Shown here piece after piece: positions 18,773 through 26,824 of a DNA stretch of 32,852 nt; within the stretch, counting starts at the first letter, position 1, and every line of letters begins with the position of its first letter. Source of the DNA: Vicinamibacteraceae bacterium. GTDB lineage: Bacteria > Acidobacteriota > Thermoanaerobaculia > Multivoradales > Multivoraceae. The position numbers and the translations under genes are program-made. The stretch covers positions 8,225 to 41,076 of the forward strand of contig JAAXHG010000084.1 of assembly GCA_012270995.1 (NCBI GenBank), read 5' to 3'. Below the pieces are notes generated by a model. That model worked only from the letters and a program-made list of their open reading frames with translations, was not told the origin of the DNA and made no database searches.

Positions 18773-18800
18773 TGTACAAGTCCTTGTTTCTCAGTAAGAT
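18773..18800 (+). promoter_or_regulatory. Candidate promoter of the lytic transglycosylase operon
   Basis: TGTACA (18773-18778) and TAAGAT (18795-18800) are separated by 16 bp, and each matches consensus at 4 of 6 bases. The -10 ends 9 nt before the ATG at 18810, so the leader would be only about 2-4 nt. No Shine-Dalgarno sequence is seen. The rest of the 82-bp gap after ahcY shows no convincing gene or hairpin. Confidence 0.45.
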
Positions 18801-18809
18801 ACGGCTCTC

Positions 18810-20606
18810 ATGATCAAATCCTGTAGTCGTAGGTTCGGGATTCCCGCGCTGCTCTGCGGCGGTCTCATCGCACTCGCGGCGCCGGGTCTTAGGGCCCAGG
18901 AGCGTTACCACGCCGCGATCGATCCGGTTCTGTTTCCGGTGCCGAAGAACCTCGAAGCGGCCGTGGAGTTCTGGCGGAAGGTCTTCACCACCTACACCAG
19001 CGACCAGGTCGTCCTTCACGACGAGCGGCACCTCGAGGTCATCTACAGCGTGGTCGACATGAGCGACCTGCGCACGGTGGGCGCGTCGGAGCTACAGATC
19101 GACCGCGCCCGGATCAAACGGGTGCGAGGCGAGGTGAGCCGTGTTTCCAAGGCTCTTCGGGATCTCGCGGCCGGACGGGCGGTAACGAACCTTCCCGCCG
19201 ATCTGCGGTCGATACCGACACGGATGGAGCATGTGGAGGGCGGCAGGTCGAAGTACCGGCGGGCGGCGGGAATGGTCCGAGGCCAGCGGGGCCTGCGGAA
19301 TCGCTTCGAGGATGCCATCGAGATCTCGGGCATGTTCATGCCGGGCATCGAAAGGACGCTTGCGGAGTACGGTCTGCCGTCGGAGATCCGCTGCCTCCCG
19401 TTCGTCGAGTCGATGTTCAACTACCGAGCTCGGTCGAAGGTCGGCGCTTCCGGTGCGTGGCAGTTCACCGCCTCGACCGGCCGGGCCTTTCTGCAGATGG
19501 ACGAAGCGGTCGACGCCCGTTCGGACGTGCTCCTCGCTGCCGCGGGGGCGGCGCGGAAGTTGCGGCGGGACTACGAATCGCTCGAGGCCTGGCCGCTCGC
19601 CCTGACCGCGTACAACCACGGCGCCGGCGGCATGGCACGGGCCGTGCGTCGGCTGGGGACGCGAGACATCGGCGTGGTGGTGGAGAAGTACAGGTCGCGG
19701 ACCTTCGGCTTCGCTTCCCGCAACTTCTACGCCGAGTTCATCGCGGCGGTGATCTCCTACGCCGAGCGCGAGCGTCACTTTCCGAACGTCGAGCCCTTTC
19801 CCGAGATTCGCTTCGACGTCGCCAGGCGTGATCGCTATGTCGCGCTGACAGACCTGGCGACGGCGACCGGCGTGGAGATCGATCGGCTGGCGGAACTCAA
19901 CCCGGCTCTGGACCGTACGGTCCTCGCGGGCTCCCTCCTGGTGCCGCCGCGCTACCCGTTGCGGGTGCCGGACGGCATGGGCGAGGCATTCGAGCGCGCC
20001 TATGCCGAGTTGCCGATGGATCGCAAGCCCGACCGTCAGGCCGCGTTCGGCTATCGGGTCCGGCGCGGGGACACGTTGGGCGGCATCGCGCGCCGATTCG
20101 GCTCCAGTGTGGCCGAACTCCAAAGGGCGAACCGCCTGCCCAGGGCGGACCGCATCTACGTCGGCCAGCGGCTGCGGATTCCCCAGCGCGGCACGGGTCG
20201 CGCCGCGCCGCCGCCGGCCCGCGTCGCCGCCCTCGAAGGGCCTGGAACACGCGAGCCCGGGGCTCCGGCGCCACAGGTGACGGACAACCGGGAGCAGGCG
20301 CCGGCGACCACGGTCCACGTCGTCAGGGGGGGTGAATCGCTGAACCGCATCGCCAGGAAGTACGGTACGTCCGTCGAGGTTCTGGCGACCGCGAACGATC
20401 TGCGCCGGCCCGACCTGATTCGCGCCGGGCAGCGTCTGGTGATTCCGTCGACCGGTGGCGAAGTGCTCTACAAGGTCCAGCGGGGTGACACCCTGAGTCA
20501 GTTGGCGCGCAAGTTCCGCACCTCGGCCGCCAGGATCCGTCAGGCCAACGGGCTACGCGGCAGCCTGATCGTCGTCGGACAGACGCTTCGCATTCCGGCG
20601 GGATGA
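18810..20606 (+). CDS. Membrane-bound lytic transglycosylase with LysM repeats (MltD-like)
   Basis: This periplasmic enzyme cleaves peptidoglycan glycan strands to 1,6-anhydro products. It has a signal peptide (1-30, ending LRAQ). The SLT fold spans about 165-300, with catalytic Glu200 in CLPFVESMFN followed by SKVGASGAWQFTASTGR and LTAYNHGAGGM, all hallmark positions. A degenerate LysM-like segment lies near 342-386. Three clear peptidoglycan-binding LysM repeats then start near residues 414 (YRVRRGDTLGGIA), 503 (VVRGGESLNRIA) and 554 (YKVQRGDTLSQLA). The 598-residue length is somewhat above E. coli MltD (about 450), partly from the extra LysM units. The stop overlaps the start of the amidohydrolase gene (ATGA), so the two are translationally linked. 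Confidence 0.93.
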   Translation: MIKSCSRRFGIPALLCGGLIALAAPGLRAQERYHAAIDPVLFPVPKNLEAAVEFWRKVFTTYTSDQVVLHDERHLEVIYSVVDMSDLRTVGASELQIDRARIKRVRGEVSRVSKALRDLAAGRAVTNLPADLRSIPTRMEHVEGGRSKYRRAAGMVRGQRGLRNRFEDAIEISGMFMPGIERTLAEYGLPSEIRCLPFVESMFNYRARSKVGASGAWQFTASTGRAFLQMDEAVDARSDVLLAAAGAARKLRRDYESLEAWPLALTAYNHGAGGMARAVRRLGTRDIGVVVEKYRSRTFGFASRNFYAEFIAAVISYAERERHFPNVEPFPEIRFDVARRDRYVALTDLATATGVEIDRLAELNPALDRTVLAGSLLVPPRYPLRVPDGMGEAFERAYAELPMDRKPDRQAAFGYRVRRGDTLGGIARRFGSSVAELQRANRLPRADRIYVGQRLRIPQRGTGRAAPPPARVAALEGPGTREPGAPAPQVTDNREQAPATTVHVVRGGESLNRIARKYGTSVEVLATANDLRRPDLIRAGQRLVIPSTGGEVLYKVQRGDTLSQLARKFRTSAARIRQANGLRGSLIVVGQTLRIPAG

Positions 20607-22339
20607 CTCCGCGGTCGGCTCGTACCCGATGCGCCGCGTCGTTGGCGGCGCTGGCGGTACTTCTTGTCGCCGGATGCGGTGACAGGACTCCAGAGCCCGC
20701 GGACCTTGTGCTTCTGGGCGGCCGGCTGGTCACCCTGAGCGAGGATCCGGAGCGAGCGCCGGCCGAAGCCGAGGCCCTGGCCGCCAGGGATGGCCGCATC
20801 GTGTTCGTCGGCGCCGACGACGCGGCCAGGAGCTGGATCGGTCCCGATACCGAGGTTCTCGACCTGGAAGGCCGTCTGGCGGTACCGGGTCTGATCGAGG
20901 GACACGGACACTTCTGGGGCCTCGGCGAGTCCAGGCTCCAGTTGGCGCTCGAATCAGCGGCGTCCTGGGACGAGATCGTCGCCCAGGTGGCGGCGGCGGT
21001 CGAGGAAGTCCCGCCGGGGACCTGGATTCTGGGACGCGGCTGGCACCAGTCGAAGTGGACGCGAATCCCGGATCCGAACGTGCAGGGCCTGCCCGTTCAT
21101 CACACCCTGAGCGCCGTCTCGCCGGACCATCCGGTCCTGCTCACGCACGCCAGCGGCCACATGGCCTTCGTCAACGCCCGCGCGATGGCGCTCGCCGGTA
21201 TCGACGGGACAACGCCCGATCCTGAGGGAGGCGAGATCGTGCGCGACGCGGCGGGACAGCCGACCGGCGCGTTGAGGGAGACGGCGGAGAACCTGGTGGC
21301 GGGCCTGCGCGACCAGACGCTGGAGTGGAATCACGCCCGCCGTGTAGTGAGCATCGCGGCGGAGGAATGCCTGGCCAAGGGCATCACGAGTTTTCAGGAT
21401 GCCGGGTCGAGTTTCGAGCTGATCGACGTCTATCGACAGATGGCGGACCAGGGGTTGCTTCCCTTGCGGCTGTGGGTCATGGTCAGGGACAGCAACGAAG
21501 CTCTGGCCCAGTCCCTGAGCCGCTACCGGATCATCGACCGCGGTGACGGTTTTCTGACCGTCCGGGCGATCAAGCGGTCCATCGATGGCGCGCTGGGTTC
21601 GCACGGCGCGTGGCTGCTGGATCCCTACGAGGATCTCCCTCAGTCCAGCGGCCTGAACACGACGAACCTCGACGTCATGGAAGAGACGGCCCGGCTGGCC
21701 CGGGAGCACGACTTCCAGTTCTGCGTCCACGCGATCGGCGACCGCGCAAACCGCGAGACTCTCGACCTGTTCGAACGGGCGCTTGCCGGCGACCGGGAGC
21801 GGCGCTGGCGCATCGAGCACGCCCAGCACCTGCACCCCGACGACGTTCCGCGCTTTGCCGAGTTGGGCGTCATCGCCTCGATGCAGGCGGTCCACTGCAC
21901 GTCGGACGGCCCCTGGGTACCGGATCGGCTCGGTGAGCGGCGCTCCGCGGAGGGTGCTTACGTGTGGCGGAAGCTGATCGACTCCGGAGCCGTGGTGACG
22001 AACGGCACCGACGCCCCGGTGGAGGATGTCGATCCGATCGCGTCCTTTCACGCGGCGGTGAGCCGCCGGATGCAGAACGGCGAGATCTTTCAGGAGCACC
22101 AGCGGATGACCCGGGAGGAGGCACTCCGTTCCTACACGCTCGACGCGGCGTACTCGGCCTTTGAAGAGGACCGGAAGGGAAGCCTGGAGACCGGGAAGCT
22201 CGCGGACGTGACGGTTCTGTCCCGCGATGTCATGACCGTGCCCGAGGAGGAGATTCCCGGTACCGAGGCGATCTACACGATCGTGGGTGGCAGGGTCGCC
22301 TACCGCCATCCTTCGGCATCCACGCCAGGCGACGGATGA
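20603..22339 (+). CDS. Lipoprotein metal-dependent amidohydrolase (YtcJ-like, amidohydrolase family 3)
   Basis: This 578-residue protein has a lipobox, VAGC at Cys25, so it is probably anchored facing the periplasm. The first metal-binding motif HGH is at 101-103 (PGLIEGHGHFWG). Later metal or catalytic regions include the strand with FCVHAIGDRANRETL, IEHAQHLHPDD, and GTDAPVEDVDP with the C-terminal active-site Asp. The N-terminal LLGGRLVTLSED begins the small composite beta domain. The family hydrolyses C-N bonds, often of formamide-like or cyclic amide compounds; the substrate here is unknown. The gene overlaps both neighbours by four bases (lytic transglycosylase upstream, rsmD downstream), an unusual partnership that may reflect genome compaction rather than a shared pathway. 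Confidence 0.92.
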   Translation: MTPRSARTRCAASLAALAVLLVAGCGDRTPEPADLVLLGGRLVTLSEDPERAPAEAEALAARDGRIVFVGADDAARSWIGPDTEVLDLEGRLAVPGLIEGHGHFWGLGESRLQLALESAASWDEIVAQVAAAVEEVPPGTWILGRGWHQSKWTRIPDPNVQGLPVHHTLSAVSPDHPVLLTHASGHMAFVNARAMALAGIDGTTPDPEGGEIVRDAAGQPTGALRETAENLVAGLRDQTLEWNHARRVVSIAAEECLAKGITSFQDAGSSFELIDVYRQMADQGLLPLRLWVMVRDSNEALAQSLSRYRIIDRGDGFLTVRAIKRSIDGALGSHGAWLLDPYEDLPQSSGLNTTNLDVMEETARLAREHDFQFCVHAIGDRANRETLDLFERALAGDRERRWRIEHAQHLHPDDVPRFAELGVIASMQAVHCTSDGPWVPDRLGERRSAEGAYVWRKLIDSGAVVTNGTDAPVEDVDPIASFHAAVSRRMQNGEIFQEHQRMTREEALRSYTLDAAYSAFEEDRKGSLETGKLADVTVLSRDVMTVPEEEIPGTEAIYTIVGGRVAYRHPSASTPGDG

Positions 22340-22908
22340 GGACTTCCCCCGGTCGCGCGGCGCTTCGCTCCGGGGGAGTGAAGTTGCTGGGTGGCCGCTG
22401 GCGCGGTCGCCGTCTCCGGACGCCGCCGGATTCGCGTCCAACTCAGGCCCGTGTTCGCGAAGCCCTGTTCTCCCACTGGGGCGACCGCGTTCTCCGCTGC
22501 CGCTTCCTCGAACTCTACGCGGGTTCGGGCTGCGTATCGCTCGAGGCGCTGTCCCGAGGAGCCGCGGAGGCCGTCGCCATCGACTGCGATCGGCGGGCCC
22601 TGGCGTGCATGGAAGCGAACCGTGAGCGCCTCGGGGCGGACGGGCTGTCCATCCGGCGCGCCCGCCTCCCGGAGGATCTGGACCGCGCCACCGCCACGCA
22701 AGCGGCCTTCGATCTGGCGTTCGTCGATCCGCCGTACGATGCGCGACGGCTCCAGGGCCTGCTGGTGGCGGTCGCCGGCTTGATGGCGGGCGGTGGAGAA
22801 GTGGTGCTGGAGCACTCGAGCCGGCGACGAACGCCGAGCGCTGCCGGCCCTCTCCGCCTTACCGGGAGCAGGCGCTACGGCGACAGTGCCCTGACGTTCT
22901 ACGGATGA
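22336..22908 (+). CDS. rsmD: 16S rRNA (guanine(966)-N(2))-methyltransferase
   Basis: RsmD methylates G966 of 16S rRNA in the 30S subunit using S-adenosylmethionine. The 190-residue protein shows the typical N-terminus (LLGGRWRGRRLRTP), RPTQARVREALF, the SAM-binding FLELYAGSGCVSLEALSRGA and the catalytic DPPY in LAFVDPPYDARR. ATG 22336 overlaps the amidohydrolase stop. An in-frame GTG at 22378 would start at VKLLGGRWRG, closer to most homologues, but its purine-rich GGGGGAG abuts the codon, so I keep the ATG. It is the last gene before the opposite-strand tRNA-Leu. Confidence 0.92.
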   Translation: MRTSPGRAALRSGGVKLLGGRWRGRRLRTPPDSRPTQARVREALFSHWGDRVLRCRFLELYAGSGCVSLEALSRGAAEAVAIDCDRRALACMEANRERLGADGLSIRRARLPEDLDRATATQAAFDLAFVDPPYDARRLQGLLVAVAGLMAGGGEVVLEHSSRRRTPSAAGPLRLTGSRRYGDSALTFYG

Positions 22909-22925
22909 GAACCGGGTAACCGGCT

Positions 22926-23016
<91 letters not shown>

Positions 23017-23034
23017 GGCCGTCGGCCGAAGCGG

Positions 23035-23040
23035 ATTCTA
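23035..23040 (-). promoter_or_regulatory. -10 box for tRNA-Leu
   Basis: On the minus strand TAGAAT (5 of 6 to consensus) lies 21 bp before the mature 5' end at 23013, giving a leader of about 15 nt. No good -35 is seen; GCGTAA at 23057-23062 has a 16-bp spacer but poor sequence. It lies in the same 56-bp gap as the box of the divergent lipoprotein gene. Confidence 0.45.
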
Positions 23041-23057
23041 ACCGCATCTCGGACTGT

Positions 23058-23063
23058 TACGCT
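23058..23063 (+). promoter_or_regulatory. Candidate -10 box of the small lipoprotein gene, leaderless arrangement
   Basis: TACGCT ends 6 nt before ATG 23070 with no Shine-Dalgarno sequence. The same hexamer precedes the LptE-like gene at 7 nt. Confidence 0.4.
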
Positions 23064-23069
23064 TACGGC

Positions 23070-23594
23070 ATGAGTAGCTCACTACATCGCCGGGTTCATG
23101 GCCGCTGTGCCTCCGCGCGGTTCGCTCTCGGCCTGCTGCTCGCCGTGGCGTTTTTTGGGCTCGCCGCCTGCGGCGAGACCGGGCAGGAGGGGGCAAGCGA
23201 TGAGGACCGGCAGGCGATCGAAGCCGTTCTGACGGACTACCTGCCAAAGCTCGGAGCGGCCTACGCGGAGGGGGACTTCGATTCGCTGGCGTGCTGCGCG
23301 GTGCCCAAGGAGATCGAGACGGTCAGAAGGCGGGTCTACGAACTGGAGACGGGTGAGAGCCGCACCCTGCGGCCTACGCTCAAGAGCTTCGAGATCGAGA
23401 GGATGGATGTCTGGCGGTACTCGAACGCGGCCGTGACGACCCTGGAGGTCTGGGACATCCAGTCGCTGGCCAGCGGCACCGAACAGCTCCTCGCCACCGC
23501 CGCGGATCGCTACCGGGTTCGGTACCAGTTCAAGCGGCGCGACGAGGGCTGGATGGTGATCGACCGCCGCATCGAGTACCAGTTCGAGTCCTGA
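23070..23594 (+). CDS. Small lipoprotein of unknown function, NTF2-like fold possible
   Basis: This 174-residue predicted lipoprotein has a hydrophobic signal ending in lipobox LAAC (Cys34). The rest, with helices such as DRQAIEAVLTDYLPKLGAAYAEG followed by alternating beta-type segments (AAVTTLEVWDI, YRVRYQFKRR, GWMVIDRRIEYQ), resembles small NTF2/SnoaL-like ligand-binding domains; this is a pattern judgement only. An upstream in-frame start at 22926 must be rejected because it would read through the antisense strand of tRNA-Leu. ATG 23070 gives a proper signal peptide and has a -10-like TACGCT 6 nt before it. The gene lies 12 bp before der. Confidence 0.75.
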   Translation: MSSSLHRRVHGRCASARFALGLLLAVAFFGLAACGETGQEGASDEDRQAIEAVLTDYLPKLGAAYAEGDFDSLACCAVPKEIETVRRRVYELETGESRTLRPTLKSFEIERMDVWRYSNAAVTTLEVWDIQSLASGTEQLLATAADRYRVRYQFKRRDEGWMVIDRRIEYQFES

Positions 23595-23606
23595 CGCGAG
23601 CCTCCC

Positions 23607-24929
23607 GTGCCAGCCGCGATCGCGATCGTCGGTCGCCCCAATGTCGGCAAGTCGACGCTGTTCAACCGGCTGATCGGCCGCCGGCAGGCGATCGTCCACG
23701 GAAGCCCCGGCGTGACCCGGGACCGGCTGGTTGGACGCTTCGAACTGGAGAGCCGGGGCGTCGTCGAGTTGATTGACACCGGCGGCCTGGTGCCGGGCGA
23801 CGACCCACTCGGCCTGAACGCCCAGGTCGAGTTCGCTGTCGAGGAGAGCGATGTCCTGCTGCTAGTCGTCGACGGCAGGGACGGACTGGCCGCGGCCGAC
23901 GAGCAGGTCATGGAGCAACTCCGCGGCTACGGCCGACCCATCATCGTCGTGGTCAACAAGTCGGACACCCGGGCCGCCCAGGAGGGCTACCAGGAGTTCT
24001 ACGCCCTGGGCGCCGACGGACTCGTTCTGGTCTCCGCGGAACATGGCGCGGGTCTCGGATCGCTGCACGAGGAGGTCGCCGGGCATCTCCCCGATGCGGT
24101 TCCAGCGGCGGAACCAGAGGCCCCCGGCGTCGCGGTCGTGGGTCGTCCGAACGTTGGCAAGTCGTCCCTGATCAACCGGCTGCTGGGTACCGAGCGGACA
24201 CTCGTATCGCCGACCGCCGGAACGACGAGAGATCCGATCGACAGTCTGCTGCGGCGCGCCGAGGGTCCGGACTACCTGCTGGTCGATACCGCCGGAATCC
24301 GGCGCCGTTCCCGGGTCCAGGACGCCCCGGAGGAACTGGCGGTGATGCTTGCCCAACGGCAGATCGAGCGGGCCGAACTCGTGGTCCTCGTCGTGGACGC
24401 CAGCCACGCTATCACCACCGGCGATCTGGCCATCGGCGATGCGGCGTGGCAGGCCGGGCGGTCAACCGTCGTCGCCTGCAACAAGTGGGATCTCCTGGAC
24501 GAAGAGAGCAGGGAACGGCTGGAAGCGGGCTGGGAACGCATGGCGGAGCTCTTCGCGAAGCCGGCCCGCGTCAACGTATCCGCGCTGACGGGGCGAGGCG
24601 TCGGCGGCATTCTCCCCGCTCTGGACCGTGTGCGGGCGCGCCACCGGCTGCGCGTGCCTACTTCGGAACTGAACCGCGTGACGCGCCGCATCGTGGACCG
24701 TCATCAGCCACCCGCCGAGCGGGGTAGACCGTGGCGCTTCTTCTACGCGGCCCAGGTGAACGAGACACCCCCGACGTTTCTGCTCTTCGCCAACCGGCGC
24801 CTGAAGCGGGGCGACACCTACCGCAAGTACCTCGAGAACCAGCTTCGGAGAGCGTTCGATCTCGAGGGCGTTCCGCTCCGCATCGTGGTCAGGGAACGAC
24901 GCGGCGACGCGGAGCCGGTTCCCGGCTGA
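23607..24929 (+). CDS. der: Ribosome biogenesis GTPase Der (EngA)
   Basis: This essential GTPase with two tandem G domains acts in 50S subunit assembly. The first domain has G1 GRPNVGKST at 9-17, the switch region GVTRDR, G3 DTGG and G4 NKSD. The second begins with GRPNVGKSS at about 179-187 and has AGTTRDPID, DTAGIRRR and NKWD. A C-terminal KH-like domain (about 350-440: RPWRFFYAAQVN, FLLFANRRL, YLENQLRRAFDLEGVPLRI) completes the family architecture. The length of 440 is typical. The start is GTG, with only a weak purine-rich site. It may be cotranscribed with the preceding lipoprotein. Confidence 0.97.
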   Translation: MPAAIAIVGRPNVGKSTLFNRLIGRRQAIVHGSPGVTRDRLVGRFELESRGVVELIDTGGLVPGDDPLGLNAQVEFAVEESDVLLLVVDGRDGLAAADEQVMEQLRGYGRPIIVVVNKSDTRAAQEGYQEFYALGADGLVLVSAEHGAGLGSLHEEVAGHLPDAVPAAEPEAPGVAVVGRPNVGKSSLINRLLGTERTLVSPTAGTTRDPIDSLLRRAEGPDYLLVDTAGIRRRSRVQDAPEELAVMLAQRQIERAELVVLVVDASHAITTGDLAIGDAAWQAGRSTVVACNKWDLLDEESRERLEAGWERMAELFAKPARVNVSALTGRGVGGILPALDRVRARHRLRVPTSELNRVTRRIVDRHQPPAERGRPWRFFYAAQVNETPPTFLLFANRRLKRGDTYRKYLENQLRRAFDLEGVPLRIVVRERRGDAEPVPG

Positions 24930-24970
24930 CCGGTCGGAGATCCCGACTCGGCGCACCTCCGGCGTTCGTG

Positions 24971-24976
24971 TAGTCT
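24971..24976 (+). promoter_or_regulatory. Possible -10 box upstream of the MerR-type gene
   Basis: TAGTCT, preceded by TG, lies 55 bp before the GTG start in the 102-bp gap after der. A weak hairpin (GTCGG, loop AGATC, CCGAC at 24933-24947) just after the der stop could end der transcription. No clear -35 is seen. Confidence 0.3.
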
Positions 24977-25009
24977 CCAATCCGTCCTTTCGCATCCAGG
25001 GAGCCGGGC

Positions 25010-25026
25010 GCCGCTCTGCCAGCGGC
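25010..25026 (+). promoter_or_regulatory. Hairpin just before the MerR-type start codon
   Basis: GCCGCT, loop CTGCC, then AGCGGC form a perfect 6-bp stem ending 5 nt before GTG 25032. No Shine-Dalgarno sequence is visible, so ribosome loading may depend on this structure opening, or it may be chance in GC-rich DNA. Confidence 0.35.
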
Positions 25027-25031
25027 ACCCT

Positions 25032-25583
25032 GTGAGCGTTCGCCGATCAGCCGGGAGACCGGTCATTTCCCCCAAGCAGCAGTACAAGCTCGCCGACGTA
25101 TGCCGGGTGCTGGATATCCAGCCCTACGTGCTGCGCTACTGGCAAACCGAGTTTCCGGTTCTCGCCTCGAAGAAGGGCGCGGGCGGCCGGCGGCACTATG
25201 ACCCCGAAGAGGTGGAGACGATTCGCCGGATCAAGGAGCTTCTGTACGACGAGGGCTACACGATCGCCAGCGCCAAGAAGAAGCTCGCCTCCGAGCTCGA
25301 GGAGGGTGGTGTTCGCGGACGGCCGTTGATCGTGACCGAGGCGCGGGCCGAGCAGGCGCCGGAAGGCGACGTGGAAGCCGAAGAAGCGGAAGAAACCACG
25401 GACGAGGAAGCGGAGAACGCGCCGGCGGCCTCTCCGGCCGACATGGACGTCTCCGATGTCGGCGAGATAGGGGTGCTGACCCGGCGGGTCGAGAGACTCG
25501 AGGGTGGTGTGGCGGCGCTCGTTGCGCAGGCGCGTCAGCTTGCCTCCGAACTCAAGCCCGAAGTGGGTGTCGAGGACGACTGA
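25032..25583 (+). CDS. MerR-family transcriptional regulator
   Basis: This 183-residue DNA-binding protein has an N-terminal MerR winged helix-turn-helix: YKLADVCRVLDIQPYVLRYW (helix-turn-helix, about 17-36), FPVLASKKGAGGRRHYDPEEVETI (wing) and a second helical part IKELLYDEGYTIASAKKKL. It belongs to the effector-less type often found near ihfA, pheT or tRNA genes in other bacteria. The middle is strongly acidic (about 110-140) and the end forms a probable coiled coil (LTRRVERLEGGVAALVAQARQLASEL) for dimerisation. There is no Cys-rich metal site, so metal sensing is unlikely. The start is GTG, with a small hairpin just upstream. Targets are unknown. Confidence 0.88.
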   Translation: MSVRRSAGRPVISPKQQYKLADVCRVLDIQPYVLRYWQTEFPVLASKKGAGGRRHYDPEEVETIRRIKELLYDEGYTIASAKKKLASELEEGGVRGRPLIVTEARAEQAPEGDVEAEEAEETTDEEAENAPAASPADMDVSDVGEIGVLTRRVERLEGGVAALVAQARQLASELKPEVGVEDD

Positions 25584-25619
25584 TCGCATCGCGAAACCGG
25601 GGCTGTCGCACGGCACCTG

Positions 25620-25648
25620 TTGCAAGGGGCCGCGAATGGGTAGAGAAT
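25620..25648 (+). promoter_or_regulatory. Candidate promoter for tRNA-Pro
   Basis: TTGCAA (25620-25625) and GAGAAT (25643-25648) are separated by 17 bp, each matching consensus at 4 of 6 positions. The -10 ends 10 nt before the mature tRNA 5' end at 25659, a suitable spacing for a short leader removed by RNase P. Confidence 0.5.
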
Positions 25649-25658
25649 GCCCGTCGGT

Positions 25659-25735
25659 CGGGACGTGGCGCAGTCTGGTAGCGTACCTGAATGGGGTTCA
25701 GGGGGTCGCGAGTTCGAATCTCGCCGTCCCGACCA
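25659..25735 (+). tRNA. tRNA-Pro (anticodon GGG)
   Basis: The acceptor stem CGGGACG pairs with CGTCCCG, followed by discriminator A and an encoded CCA (25733-25735). The D-arm contains AGTCTGGTAGCG. The anticodon stem CCTGA/TCAGG closes the loop ATGGGGT with anticodon GGG, and the T-loop is GTTCGAATC. It reads CCC and CCU codons. Confidence 0.96.
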
Positions 25736-25779
25736 TCTGACGCCGTTCTCGTCGCACCCGGCCCGCCGCCCGTCCCGAG

Positions 25780-26238
25780 ATGATGACCGCCTCCGTCGCG
25801 GCCGGTGTCAGGTTCGGCCTGGTGGCGGCGCGCTTCAACGGCTTCATCGTCGAGCGCCTGGTCGAGGGCGCCCGCGAGTTCCTGCTTTCCCGCGGGGTCG
25901 CGGCTGACGACCTTCTGTTGGTCCGGGTTCCCGGCGCCTGGGAGATACCGGCGGCGCTTGACGCCCTCGCCGGCAGCGGAGAGGTGGATGCGCTCGTGGC
26001 GTTGGGCGCGGTGATCCGGGGTGAGACGCCGCACTTCGACTTCATCTGCAACCAGTGTGCGGCGGGTTGCGCCCGAGTGACCGCAAGGACGGGAATCCCG
26101 GTCGGGTTCGGGGTTCTCACATGCGACGACGCGGGGCAGGCCGCCGAACGCGCCGGCGGCAAGGCCGGCAACAAGGGCGAGGAGGCCGCCGAAGCGGCGC
26201 TCGAGATGGCCCATCTACTCCGGTCACTCAAGTCGTGA
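25780..26238 (+). CDS. ribH: 6,7-dimethyl-8-ribityllumazine synthase
   Basis: This enzyme is the penultimate step of riboflavin synthesis, condensing a ribityl-aminouracil with dihydroxybutanone phosphate in large icosahedral or pentameric assemblies. The 152-residue protein contains the substrate-binding ARFNGFIVERLVEGA, the VPGAWEIP loop, GAVIRGETPHFDF with the catalytic His, IPVGFGVLT and the phosphate-binding KAGNKGEEAAEAA. Two ATG codons in tandem start the frame with only a weak GAG upstream. It begins 44 bp after tRNA-Pro, and its stop overlaps nusB (GTGA). The pairing of ribH with nusB is common in bacteria. Confidence 0.96.
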   Translation: MMTASVAAGVRFGLVAARFNGFIVERLVEGAREFLLSRGVAADDLLLVRVPGAWEIPAALDALAGSGEVDALVALGAVIRGETPHFDFICNQCAAGCARVTARTGIPVGFGVLTCDDAGQAAERAGGKAGNKGEEAAEAALEMAHLLRSLKS

Positions 26239-26762
26239 CCGGGCCCGGGGCAGCGCCGTCGGCCAAAGCGGCAGTTTCAACGAGTGGCGGCCGGCCCCGA
26301 CGAACGGGGGGCAAGCGGCGGCAGGCCCGCGAGATGGCGCTGCAGATGCTCTATCAGCGGGAACTGGGGGATGCGGCGCCAAGTCAACTGCTCAGGGAAT
26401 TCGACATCCACGCCTTCCGCGCCGAGACCGCGGACGCCGGTGTCAGCCCGCGGGCCTCGGAGTTGGCACTCGACTATGCCCGCACGCTTGTTGAAGGCAG
26501 CCTCGCCCACCGGGAGTCGATCGATCGGTTGGTCGCGGACCAGGCGGACAACTGGCGACTGGAGCGGATGCCGGTGGTCGACCGGAATGTTCTCCGTCTG
26601 GCGGTCTACGAGATGCGTTTCCAGCCCGACGTGCCCGCGGTCGTCGTGATCGACGAGGCCATCGAACTGGCCAAGAAGTTCGGTTCGGAGCAATCCGGCC
26701 GCTTCGTCAACGGGATCCTCGACGCTTTGCGCACCACTCTGGACCCGGAGCCGGAGCGCTGA
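26235..26762 (+). CDS. nusB: Transcription antitermination protein NusB
   Basis: NusB binds boxA RNA with S10/NusE and supports rRNA antitermination and 30S maturation. The 175-residue reading shows a family N-terminus after a short disordered leader (GGKRRQAREMALQMLYQREL) and conserved C-terminal helices: ERMPVVDRNVLRLAVYEMRF, VVVIDEAIELAKKFG, and FVNGILDALR. The GTG at 26235 overlaps the ribH stop by four bases and sets the start. A longer in-frame extension upstream would read through ribH and shows Arg-rich shadow composition, so it is rejected. About 25 residues precede the conserved domain, slightly more than usual. Confidence 0.95.
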   Translation: MTGPGAAPSAKAAVSTSGGRPRRTGGKRRQAREMALQMLYQRELGDAAPSQLLREFDIHAFRAETADAGVSPRASELALDYARTLVEGSLAHRESIDRLVADQADNWRLERMPVVDRNVLRLAVYEMRFQPDVPAVVVIDEAIELAKKFGSEQSGRFVNGILDALRTTLDPEPER

Positions 26763-26811
26763 GATTGTCCCGTCCGGAGGTTGCGGGCGGGGCGGACCAG
26801 CCGTCTACTGC

Positions 26812-26817
26812 TACGCT
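26812..26817 (+). promoter_or_regulatory. Candidate -10 box of the LptE-like gene, leaderless arrangement
   Basis: TACGCT ends 7 nt before ATG 26825, the same hexamer found before the lipoprotein at 23070. No Shine-Dalgarno sequence intervenes. It lies in the 62-bp gap after nusB. Confidence 0.4.
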
Positions 26818-26824
26818 GACACCC

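Noticed and set aside
18730..18809. Short open reading stretch after ahcY resembling LLLTEVAPGIELLY
   Set aside because: Under 30 codons, with no start codon in a good position and no family match that I can recognise. The region is better explained as the promoter of the next operon.
26055..26234. N-terminal extension of nusB inside ribH
   Set aside because: Arg-rich shadow of ribH. The overlapping GTG at 26235 is a natural start.
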